Positions 1-6,290 of a DNA stretch of 7,256 nucleotides are shown piece after piece. The number at the start of each line of letters is the position of its first letter. Positions within the stretch are counted from its first letter, which is position 1. The notes beneath the pieces were generated by a model, which had not been told where the DNA came from, made no database searches, and saw only the letters and a list, made by a program, of their open reading frames with translations. Origin of the DNA: an uncultured Verrucomicrobiales bacterium (GTDB taxonomy: Bacteria; Verrucomicrobiota; Verrucomicrobiae; Limisphaerales; CANJSG01); contig CAMLMI010000237.1 of assembly GCA_946480965.1 (NCBI GenBank), positions 1 to 7,256 of the forward strand, in the 5' to 3' direction. The translations under genes were made by a program, and so were the position numbers.

Positions 1-95
1 CGGACATTGTCGGTCTCGACGCCCGAGCCATCGGCGCGGACGCGCACCCTGACGGCGTGATCGATGACGCGCTTGACGGCGACGAGGATTTTCAT
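1..95 (-). CDS. etfB: Electron transfer flavoprotein beta subunit, N-terminal fragment (runs off left edge)
   Basis: The first 31 codons are present, beginning MKILVAVKRVIDHAVRVRVR and followed by ADGSGVE. Established knowledge: this opening, with its conserved MKILVAVKRV strand and the V.VR..GSGVE turn, is characteristic of the EtfB/FixA family, the small subunit of the FAD/AMP-binding electron-transfer flavoprotein that carries electrons from acyl-CoA and other dehydrogenases to the quinone pool. The ATG at 93-95 is preceded by an AGGGAG Shine-Dalgarno (101-106 on the complement) 5 bases upstream, which supports the start. The rest of the gene, and any etfA partner, lies beyond the window. 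It is the last gene in a minus-strand run, 110 bases after the anti-sigma-like gene. No clear promoter is visible in that gap, so it may be read through from upstream or have its own weak promoter. Confidence 0.87.
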   Translation of the reverse strand, partial: MKILVAVKRVIDHAVRVRVRADGSGVETDNV

Positions 96-205
96 GCCGG
101 CTCCCTGATTTTGCCGGTCTCCATCGCAAATCCGGCCCCGGCGGGCAAGTTTGACGGCGAGAAAACTGGCCTAGCGGCCCGAGCGGAGAGAGAAAACCAT
201 GCCAG

Positions 206-496
206 CTACGCGACGGGCAGCGGCACGGTCTTGAACGTGGCCAGCAGCTTCTCCCGCTTGGCGGCCGACAGCTTCATGGCTTCCAGCGGTGCGCCGCTGG
301 CTTCGAGCGGCGACTGCGCGGCTTCGCGGACCAAACCCAGCGTGGCGGCCAAACGGTCGCGCAACGCTTGGAGCGACGGATCGGCGGCGATCCGGGCCTC
401 CAGTTCGGCGGCTTCCGCTTCGGACAACTCGCCCAGCAGCAGCGCGACCATTCGGATCTCCAATTCCTCCTGCGGATTGGTCGATTCAGGATTCAT
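206..496 (-). CDS. Small anti-sigma-factor-like protein, possibly truncated
   Basis: A 96-residue protein beginning MNPESTNPQEELEIRMVALL. Residues 11-45 (ELEIRMVALLLGELSEAEA, then AELEARIAADPSLQAL) match the short helical N-terminal pattern of zinc-free anti-sigma domains: a LLGELS..EA..E..IA.DP motif followed by a helix. In proteins I recall, this module opens large membrane-anchored proteins, often with a von Willebrand A domain, encoded after an ECF sigma factor. Here the reading frame stops right after the second helical stretch (KLSAAKREKLLATFKTV, residues 75-91), so there is no membrane segment and no C-terminal domain. It could be a real compact soluble regulator or the remnant of a longer gene. 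The start is firm: AGGAGG lies 7 bases upstream. The ECF sigma gene is upstream on the same strand, so a sigma/anti-sigma pair is the likely context. The function is inferred; no partner interaction can be read from sequence. Confidence 0.72.
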   Translation of the reverse strand: MNPESTNPQEELEIRMVALLLGELSEAEAAELEARIAADPSLQALRDRLAATLGLVREAAQSPLEASGAPLEAMKLSAAKREKLLATFKTVPLPVA

Positions 497-503
497 GACC
501 CGG

Positions 504-509
504 CCTCCT
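504..509 (-). promoter_or_regulatory. Strong Shine-Dalgarno of the anti-sigma-like gene
   Basis: AGGAGG on the complement with a 7-base spacer to the ATG at 494-496. It rules out the longer upstream starts, whose extra codons would translate repeat DNA. Confidence 0.8.
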
Positions 510-534
510 GAAGTTGAATTTCCACCAAACTGGC

Positions 535-755
535 AACCACAGATGGACACAGATGAACACAGATCAAAAAGACCCGGCGGAGCGTGCGCCATTCGCCAAC
601 ATCGCCACCGCATCCCCTCAACTGGCCTGCGGCCAGCCTCTCCCCGTCGGACGGGGAGAGGGCCGGGGTGAGGGGCTTGCCGCACTCGTGCGAAACCTCT
701 TCCTCTGTCGCCAAGAGCCCGGCCCATCTGTGTCCATCTGTGTCCATCTGTGGTT
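535..755. repeat. Composite element with 30-base inverted ends
   Basis: The left end (535-564) and right end (726-755) are inverted copies matching at 29 of 30 bases; the one difference is at 556/734. Each end is itself a direct repeat with a 10-base period built on CACAGATGGA. Between them lies the foldable block at 614-675. There is no transposase and no credible reading frame inside; ORFs crossing it are translations of the repeat. It fills most of the 403-base gap (497-899) between the sigma factor and the anti-sigma-like gene. I recall CACAGATGGACACAGATG-type sequence as dispersed intergenic repeats in several bacterial phyla, but cannot search for copies here. It could be a non-autonomous mobile element or a transcript-processing or attenuation structure. 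Confidence 0.75.
614..675. repeat. Foldable three-way junction (outer stem plus two hairpins)
   Basis: The outer arms CCCCTCA (614-620) and TGAGGGG (669-675) are complementary. They enclose two perfect back-to-back hairpins: CTGGCC/GGCCAG with a 3-base loop (622-636), and a 12-bp stem CCTCTCCCCGTC / GACGGGGAGAGG with a single central base (637-661). The structure can form on either strand. It has no T-tract, so it is not a classical terminator, but it should be very stable in RNA read from the sigma factor toward the anti-sigma-like gene. Confidence 0.75.
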
Positions 756-835
756 TCCTAGAATCCTTCACACTGAACCCTAACGGATCGCGCCCTCCAA
801 GACCCGCACCGTTGCGCTCGGCCACCAAGACTTCT

Positions 836-859
836 GGGACAGGCTGGAAGCTCTGTCCT
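836..859. repeat. Short palindromic repeat GGACAG...CTGTCC
   Basis: The arms GGACAG (837-842) and CTGTCC (853-858) enclose GCTGGAAGCT, whose GC/GC ends extend the stem. The first ten bases, GGGACAGGCT, recur at 1589-1598, suggesting a family of small palindromes. It lies just downstream of the sigma factor stop, inside the repeat island. Confidence 0.5.
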
Positions 860-863
860 ACTT

Positions 864-898
864 GGCCTTTGTCCTTCGGCCTTCTGGTTTCGTCCTTC
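864..898. repeat. 7-base-period repeat (GAAGGAC type), five units
   Basis: Plus-strand units are GGCCTTT, GTCCTTC, GGCCTTC, TGGTTTC and GTCCTTC; the complement consensus is roughly GAAGGAC/GAAGGCC. The tract ends two bases before the sigma factor stop codon (900-902). ORFs through it give low-complexity RRPKDKG-like peptides typical of spurious translation. Confidence 0.6.
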
Positions 899-899
899 C

Positions 900-1475
900 T
901 CATGGCTTCACCCCCGTTCGGGCCAGCTCGTCGCCGACCGCTTTGACCGCGTGGTGCAGGAGATAGCCAACGTTACCGGTGGTCAGCCCGGTGCGTTCGG
1001 CGATCTCCTTGTAGGAAAGATTCTCGGTGAATTTCAGCCGGATCAGTTCGCGGGACCGTTCGTCCAGCGCGGCCAAGGTCAGGCGGACGAGCCCGATGCC
1101 TTCCCACCGGGCGACCTGTTCATCGGGCAGGAGCTGCGGATCGGCGGCCTCGTGTTCGGCCGTCGCGGATGAATCGTCTGACACGGGCGCGTGGAGGGAG
1201 ACGATGCGGTCGAACTTGCGCCGGTGGTTGAGGGCCTGGTTGTGGACCGTGCGGTAGAGCCAAAGGCGCGGCTCGCGGACGGACGCAAACTGGGCGTGGA
1301 GTTTCATGAACGCTTCCTGCACGAGGTCTTCCGCCGCGTCCCGGTCTCCGACCAATCGCAGCGCATAGGCGAGCAGCGGCGATTCGAGGACCGCGAACAG
1401 CCCTTCGAGGGTCTGTCCGTCGGCCGAGTCCGTCCGCGCTTCGTCAGGTCGCGTCATGGTGCTGCCGGAAGGCAT
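900..1475 (-). CDS. ECF-type RNA polymerase sigma factor
   Basis: A 191-residue sigma-70-family protein of extracytoplasmic-function type, which directs core RNA polymerase to a specific promoter set. Region 2 spans about residues 28-88, including the core-binding helix around DRDAAEDLVQEAFMKLH (44-60) and the -10 recognition part LWLYRTVHNQALNHRRK (71-87). A charged linker (about 89-130) follows. Region 4 spans about 133-182 (LAALDERSRELIRLKF, then the helix-turn-helix ENLSYKEIAERTGLTTGNVG). Length and layout fit the family; there is no region 1, region 3 or C-terminal extension. The start is uncertain: ATG at 1475 is chosen, ATG at 1457 is equally possible for the fold, and TTG at 1523 would add 16 residues; none has a good Shine-Dalgarno. 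The anti-sigma-like gene follows on the same strand across a 403-base repeat island. The inducing signal and target promoters cannot be read from the sequence. Confidence 0.93.
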   Translation of the reverse strand: MPSGSTMTRPDEARTDSADGQTLEGLFAVLESPLLAYALRLVGDRDAAEDLVQEAFMKLHAQFASVREPRLWLYRTVHNQALNHRRKFDRIVSLHAPVSDDSSATAEHEAADPQLLPDEQVARWEGIGLVRLTLAALDERSRELIRLKFTENLSYKEIAERTGLTTGNVGYLLHHAVKAVGDELARTGVKP

Positions 1476-1760
1476 GGTCCTGTCGGATTCAATCCGCCGT
1501 TCCGGTGATGGGATCGCAGTCAAACATCGTGCTTCACCCGATACGACACCGAAGCGGCCGGTTTCTTAGGGCCTGTTTGGAAAAAGTTGGGACAGGCTTG
1601 CGGACGGCCTTGCCGGGTTCTTCGGGAGATCAGGAGCTCCTGTGGAATGCTTCGGGAGGCGGCCCGTTTGTAGGAAGGATTCTTGAAACGGACGCGGAGG
1701 TGCAGCCAAGCCTGCAGGGGAACAGGCCGACCAGCCCGATCTTGGGCGAGGCAAGTCTTG
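1476..1760. other. Gene-free spacer upstream of the sigma factor
   Basis: No coding region is supported here. It holds a perfect 12-base palindrome CAGGAGCTCCTG (1631-1642), an inverted repeat GCCTGT (1571-1576) / ACAGGC (1592-1597), a ten-base partial copy of the 836 palindrome (1589-1598) and the small palindrome GCAAG-T-CTTGC (1751-1761). The sigma factor promoter should lie here, but I cannot point to a convincing -35/-10 pair. The 12-base palindrome is a possible operator; this is a guess from symmetry alone. Confidence 0.4.
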
Positions 1761-1785
1761 CGGGCGGAGCGGACACGTCCGCCCG
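1761..1785 (-). terminator. Hairpin just after the PhoX-like gene, probable transcription end
   Basis: An 8-bp GC-rich stem, CGGGCGGA (1761-1768) with TCCGCCCG (1778-1785) and a 9-base loop, begins 3 bases after the stop codon at 1789-1791. It has no run of T after it, so it may stabilise the transcript end or work with Rho rather than terminate intrinsically. The GGGCGGA core also resembles the REP stems near the transposase. Confidence 0.4.
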
Positions 1786-1788
1786 GGG

Positions 1789-3444
1789 CTAGGCCCGGCG
1801 GATCGCCACCATCGCGGAGCGGGGCAGGGAATCGCCGCCGTCGGGCCAATGGCTGGTGATTTCCTTCTCGGAACTGTCGTCACCGGGATGCTGCACATTG
1901 ACCCACAGCTCGGTTTTGTCCGGGCTCAATGTGGGAGAACAGAACTCCGCGCCGCGTGGCGCCACCGCCAGTCGTTTCACCTTGCCCGCGTCCGGGCCCA
2001 AGGTGGGCACCAGCATCAGGAAATTGTTCCCGAAGACCGACTGGGTGCCGCCTTCGTCCGGTTTGTTCTTCACGCTGAAGTCGGTCGTCACCAGCAGCCG
2101 GTGCTCCTCGGTGAAGCAGAGGTTGTCCGGCCAGACGAGACCGGTGTCGCGGCCTCCGGGCACGAAGACCTCCCAGGAAAACTCCAGCGCCCCGGCGTCG
2201 CCGCCCGACTCGCGCGCGCGGGCCACGGCTCCGGCCTCGTCCTTGAAGTAGGCCGGACGTGAAGCATCGAGTTTGCCCGGCTTCCAGGAAGTCAGCGCCA
2301 CATACACGTCGCCGGTCACGGGATGCACCTCCACGTCTTCCGGCCGGGCCAGCGCCGTCCCGCCCGCGATCCTGGCCGCCGTGCGGGTGTGGACGCAGAC
2401 CCGGGCGCGGTCGAACCCGGCGTCGCGCAGCTTCGCGTCCTGCTCGGGATCGAGCGGAAGCCAGCGACCTTTCTCCGTGTCGGCCACGTAGAGCGTGCCT
2501 TCATCCAAAAGGCGGCGGTTGGCCTTGCCGCCCGAGGGGTCGTATTTCCCGCGGCTGACGAATTTGTAGAAACATTGCCCGTTGCGGTCGTCGCCGAGGT
2601 AGCCGACGAGGCGGCCGTCCTTGGCCAGGGTGAACGCGACGTTCTCGTGGGCGAACCGGCCCAGCGCGGTGTGTTTGATGCACTCGCGCGTCTCGGGATC
2701 GACCTCGACGATGTAGCCGTAGTGTTCGGCGGGGCGGGGGAAGAAGTCGGCGATCTTCGAGGGCTTCTGCTTCAGTTCTTCGTCGCCCCAGATGTCCTGA
2801 TAATTTTCTTCGGCCGTGCAGAGGGTTCCCCAGGGCGTGACGCCGCCGCCGCAGTTGCTGTTCGAGCCGATGGCTTCACGCGCGCCCTTCACCCAAGCGG
2901 TGCCCGCCGCCGGACCGGAGAGGCGGATCTTCGTGGAAAGGCCATCGACGCGGAAGTTCTCCGCGTGGGGCAGCACCGGCCGCCATGAGCCGTCGGCGCG
3001 GCGTTCGAGGCGGAGCAGGGAACCGCCCTGATTGACGAGGTAGAGCTCGGCCTTTTCACGGGTCAGGGTCTTGGACCAATCGCCGGTCATGAGGGGGACG
3101 TTGGCGTTCTCGTGGTTGCACCAGAGCCACGCGGTCTTTTCGTCGCGCGGGAGCCAGACGAGGTAGTCGTTGTGTTCGCCGTAGCGTTCGCCCTGCGGGT
3201 TGATCACGTCGCCGCGTTTCAACAGCACCTCGGACACGAAGCCCTCGGGCACGGTCAACGCGTCGGCGTGGGAGATGCCGACCGGCCTGATCTCCGGTCC
3301 GTCGAAGAACGACACTGGCTTGGCCGGGACATTCGCGGCATGGGCGTTGAACCATGCGGGGATGAGCCGGTGCCCGGCCGCCACCACGGCGGCGGCTCCG
3401 GTGAACTGCATGAACTGGCGGCGGGACAGGATCGAACGCGACAT
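1789..3444 (-). CDS. Tat-exported PhoX/DUF839 family protein (putative alkaline phosphatase)
   Basis: A 551-residue protein. The N-terminus MSRSILSRRQFMQFTGAAAV carries a twin-arginine signal (SRRQFM, residues 7-12) followed by a hydrophobic stretch, so it is expected to be folded in the cytoplasm and exported by Tat. The mature part shows PhoX/DUF839 hallmarks: NSNCGGGVTPWGT (195-207) with Cys198 where the family's iron-ligand cysteine sits, then TAEEN (210-214), GRFAHENVAF (262-271), GYLGDDRNGQCFYKF (281-295), ARPEDVEVHPVTGDVYVALT (366-385) and WVNVQHPGD (514-522). Characterised PhoX enzymes are beta-propeller phosphomonoesterases using iron and calcium that release phosphate in the periplasm. 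The family also contains many untested members, so phosphatase activity is inference. nadC is 80 bases upstream on the same strand, with no obvious functional link. The ATG at 3444 is supported by the complete Tat signal; only a weak AGGT-type ribosome site is seen. Confidence 0.88.
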   Translation of the reverse strand: MSRSILSRRQFMQFTGAAAVVAAGHRLIPAWFNAHAANVPAKPVSFFDGPEIRPVGISHADALTVPEGFVSEVLLKRGDVINPQGERYGEHNDYLVWLPRDEKTAWLWCNHENANVPLMTGDWSKTLTREKAELYLVNQGGSLLRLERRADGSWRPVLPHAENFRVDGLSTKIRLSGPAAGTAWVKGAREAIGSNSNCGGGVTPWGTLCTAEENYQDIWGDEELKQKPSKIADFFPRPAEHYGYIVEVDPETRECIKHTALGRFAHENVAFTLAKDGRLVGYLGDDRNGQCFYKFVSRGKYDPSGGKANRRLLDEGTLYVADTEKGRWLPLDPEQDAKLRDAGFDRARVCVHTRTAARIAGGTALARPEDVEVHPVTGDVYVALTSWKPGKLDASRPAYFKDEAGAVARARESGGDAGALEFSWEVFVPGGRDTGLVWPDNLCFTEEHRLLVTTDFSVKNKPDEGGTQSVFGNNFLMLVPTLGPDAGKVKRLAVAPRGAEFCSPTLSPDKTELWVNVQHPGDDSSEKEITSHWPDGGDSLPRSAMVAIRRA

Positions 3445-3524
3445 GGGCGCAACCTAGATCAGCTCGCCGTCTTCGGTAGGTGAAAAACCGGTGAACTTTC
3501 GGCGCGGTCGGCGCAGGATCGGCG

Positions 3525-4439
<915 letters not shown>

Positions 4440-4447
4440 GCGGCGAT

Positions 4448-4452
4448 CCTCC
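4448..4452 (-). promoter_or_regulatory. Shine-Dalgarno that sets the nadC start
   Basis: GGAGG on the complement, 8 bases before the ATG at 4437-4439. It favours the 304-residue form over the internal ATG at 4382. Confidence 0.7.
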
Positions 4453-4461
4453 GTGAACATC

Positions 4462-4503
4462 CTTCGACGTTGGGCGTTCGGTGTTGGACGTTCGGCGTTT
4501 CCC
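4462..4503. repeat. 7-base-period repeat (GTTSGRY type), six units
   Basis: Successive plus-strand units are CTTCGAC, GTTGGGC, GTTCGGT, GTTGGAC, GTTCGGC and GTTTCCC. The four central units (4469-4496) follow GTT[GC]G[GA][CT] exactly, with an alternating 14-base super-period. It lies in the 120-base space between divergent nadC and the lipoprotein gene, where promoters for both should be. I recall such tracts as dispersed intergenic repeats in Verrucomicrobiota and Lentisphaerota, where they yield spurious N-x-x-R-x-T-P-N-like translations. Their function is unknown to me. Confidence 0.65.
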
Positions 4504-4559
4504 CAGTTCCTCCAATTTCCCCGCTTGACCCTGTCGTGGCCGGGACAACCTTCTCCGCC

Positions 4560-5030
4560 ATGCGCCGATTCTCCCGCCTGCTCTTCAGCCTGTGCCTTGG
4601 CCTGGTCCTCGCCGGTTGCGCGACCTCGTCCGGCCCGGCTGTGCAGTTGGTGGACGTGGCTTTCACCGAGGCCACGGCATTCGAGACCGGCGCGGTCTTC
4701 ACGATCCGGCTGCAGAACCAGACGACGCATCCGCTGCGATTCAAGGGCGCGGTCCATCGCGTCGCGCTCGACGGCGTGGAGGTCGGCAGCGGCACCAGCA
4801 ACCAGGAGATCGAAGTGCCCGCGCTGGGCGAAGCCACGCAGGAAGTCACCATCCGCTTCAGCAACCTCCTGCTCGCCACCCGGCTGAAGGGCATGATCAA
4901 CGCCCAGTCCGTCGGCTACCGCCTCGACAGCACGCTCCATCCCGCCAGCGGCTTCGGTCGCAAGCAGGTCGTGAAGGAAGGCCGTATCCGCCTGGACGAC
5001 TTCAACCCGAACACCGCGCCCTTGCGTTGA
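4560..5030 (+). CDS. Small lipoprotein, possibly LEA14/WHy-like
   Basis: A 156-residue protein. The N-terminus MRRFSRLLFSLCLGLVLAGC is a type II signal peptide with lipobox LAGC (cleavage before Cys20), so it should be membrane-anchored; Ala at +2 favours sorting to the outer membrane. The rest reads as alternating beta strands: VQLVDVAFTEATAFETGAVF (28-47), TIRLQNQTTHPLRFKGAVHR (48-67), VALDGVEVGSGTSNQEIEVP, then a TQEVTIRFS strand. This pattern of valines, the LQNQTTHPL turn and the VALDGVEVGSG segment resembles the LEA type-2/WHy immunoglobulin-like fold. That family call is from pattern only. msrP follows 47 bases downstream on the same strand without a terminator, so the two may be co-transcribed. 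No good Shine-Dalgarno precedes the ATG; the start is chosen because it gives a complete lipoprotein signal. Confidence 0.8.
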   Translation: MRRFSRLLFSLCLGLVLAGCATSSGPAVQLVDVAFTEATAFETGAVFTIRLQNQTTHPLRFKGAVHRVALDGVEVGSGTSNQEIEVPALGEATQEVTIRFSNLLLATRLKGMINAQSVGYRLDSTLHPASGFGRKQVVKEGRIRLDDFNPNTAPLR

Positions 5031-5077
5031 ACGCCGACCCGGAACCGTCCGTCGAATCCACCGAACACCCAACGCGT

Positions 5078-6031
5078 ATGGCCAACCTCATTCTCCGCCC
5101 CGACTGGCATCTGCCCGAATCCGCCGTCACGCCCGAGCGCGTCTTCCTCAGCCGTCGCCGTTTCCTGCGCGACCTCGGTTTCGCCGGAGCCGGCTTGGCC
5201 GCGTTGAGCCACGGCTTGGGCCAATTGTCCGCCGCCGAGGCCGCCGGCTCCGCCAAGCTGTTTCCCGCCAAACGCAACCCGGACTTCAACCCCGGCTGGC
5301 CGCTCACGGACGAAAAGACCGCCGCGACCTACAACAACTTCTACGAGTTCACCCTCCAGAAGGATGTCCATAAGCACGTCGGCAAGTTCAAGACCGAGCC
5401 CTGGAAGGTCGAAGTCGGCGGCCTGGTGGAAAAGCCGCTGACGCTCGACGCCCGGGAGCTGATCGCGATGTTCCCGCTGGAGGAGCGCGTCTATCGGTTC
5501 CGCTGCGTCGAGGCGTGGTCGATGATCGTGCCTTGGACGGGCTTTCCGTTGGGCAAGCTGCTCGAAGCCGCGAAGCCCAAGGCGGAGGCCAAGTTCGTCC
5601 GCTTCGAGACCTTCAACAAACCGGAGGAAGCCCCCGGCCTCCAACGCTACACCCAGTATCCCTGGCCCTACACCGAAGGCCTGCGGTTGGACGAGGCGAT
5701 GCACCCGCTCACGCTCCTCGCCAGCGGCATCTACGGCAAACCGCTGCCCAAGCAGCACGGCGCGCCTGTCCGCCTCGTCGTGCCGTGGAAGTATGGCTAC
5801 AAGAGCATCAAATCCATCGTGAAGATCGAGCTGACCGCTCGCCAGCCGGCCACGCTCTGGGAAACGCTCCAGCCGGACGAATACCCCTTCGAGTCCAACG
5901 TGGACCCCGGCGTCCCGCACCCGCGCTGGTCCCAGGCCACCGAACGCCAGATCGACACCGGCGACCGCGTGAAGACGCTCCTCTACAACGGCTACGCCGA
6001 CCAGGTGGCCAAGCTGTATCCGAAGGCGTAG
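5078..6031 (+). CDS. msrP: Periplasmic protein-methionine-sulfoxide reductase, molybdopterin catalytic subunit
   Basis: A 317-residue Tat substrate: SRRRFL (25-30) then a short hydrophobic stretch, exported with its molybdenum cofactor already inserted. Established knowledge: MsrP (formerly YedY) reduces methionine sulfoxide in envelope proteins, taking electrons from the membrane haem protein MsrQ. It matches the E. coli protein closely throughout: YNNFYEF (85-91), PLEERVYRFRCVEAWSM (133-149) with Cys143 as the molybdenum ligand, VPWTGFPLGKLL (151-162), EGLRLDEAMHPLTLL (200-214), GAPVRLVVPWKYGYKSIKSI (228-247), HPRWSQATER (281-290) and LLYNGYADQVAKLY (301-314). The start at 5078 gives the usual N-terminal length, including the SAVTPERVF segment before the Tat motif, although no Shine-Dalgarno is evident. 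No msrQ is visible next to it: 259 non-coding bases and a convergent transposase follow. Confidence 0.96.
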   Translation: MANLILRPDWHLPESAVTPERVFLSRRRFLRDLGFAGAGLAALSHGLGQLSAAEAAGSAKLFPAKRNPDFNPGWPLTDEKTAATYNNFYEFTLQKDVHKHVGKFKTEPWKVEVGGLVEKPLTLDARELIAMFPLEERVYRFRCVEAWSMIVPWTGFPLGKLLEAAKPKAEAKFVRFETFNKPEEAPGLQRYTQYPWPYTEGLRLDEAMHPLTLLASGIYGKPLPKQHGAPVRLVVPWKYGYKSIKSIVKIELTARQPATLWETLQPDEYPFESNVDPGVPHPRWSQATERQIDTGDRVKTLLYNGYADQVAKLYPKA

Positions 6032-6213
6032 GGGGCCGGATTGCAGGCTTCAGGCCAGGTTCTCCAAGCGGCTTTGCTCGCAGAAAAACAGCCTTCTCAG
6101 CCCGCCAAAAATTTGAACAGGTGTTGCCCGGTGGCTTTGTTCCTGACCGCAGCCCAAGAGCCCTCCACGTCTGCTCTCGGAACCCGGCGCCGTCCTTTTC
6201 GATTGCTGGCACC
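6032..6213. other. Non-coding stretch downstream of msrP
   Basis: No gene, clear terminator or RNA is recognised here. There is only a short AGAGC/GCTCT inverted repeat with an 11-base loop near 6150-6175. Reading frames that cross it are extensions of out-of-frame ORFs. Confidence 0.4.
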
Positions 6214-6280
6214 CCGTTCGTCCCCGCGCTGCGCTGTGGACGGGAGATCAGGGCTGCGCGGCAGCGCAGCGAAGACTTTG
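6214..6280. repeat. Shortened copy of the transposase-associated repeat
   Basis: It starts with the same CCGTTCGTCC as the array units at 6801 and 7013 and runs in the same direction. It keeps the first hairpin (CGTCC 6219-6223 / GGACG 6238-6242) and most of the second (GCTGCGC 6253-6259 / GCGCAGC 6264-6270). It then passes straight into GAAGACTTTG, similar to GAAGTCTTGG at the right arm of the fourth hairpin in unit 1. The REP hairpin with GTAG is missing. It lies between the convergent msrP and transposase genes, 10 bases past the transposase stop. Confidence 0.75.
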
Positions 6281-6290
6281 ACTCCCTGGG

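Noticed and set aside
493..903. 136-codon minus-strand frame whose ATG overlaps the sigma stop as ATGA, suggestive of translational coupling
   Set aside because: Its whole length translates the repeat island (period-7 tract, palindrome, inverted-end element); the peptide is repeat-derived, and the better gene start is the internal ATG at 496 with AGGAGG.
1476..1523. TTG-initiated longer form of the sigma factor (start at 1523)
   Set aside because: It adds 16 non-conserved residues and has only a weak GGTGA at long spacing; it cannot be excluded, but ATG at 1475 is preferred.
1524..1600. ECF-style autoregulatory promoter (AACTTT and downstream TAT-like bases on the complement)
   Set aside because: The spacing between the candidate -35 and any -10 is wrong, and no second copy of the motif is available to compare.
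4525..4553. TTGACC as a -35 box for the lipoprotein gene
   Set aside because: At normal spacing the -10 would be ACCTTC and fall within a few bases of the start codon; not credible.
4440..5072. Upstream extension of the nadC frame to 5072
   Set aside because: The extra residues are antisense to the lipoprotein and cross the heptad repeat; a good Shine-Dalgarno fixes the start at 4439.
4592..5077. Possible N-terminal fusion domain on msrP from its open upstream frame
   Set aside because: It is out of frame over the lipoprotein, low-complexity and Arg/Pro-rich; the msrP homology and Tat signal begin after 5078.
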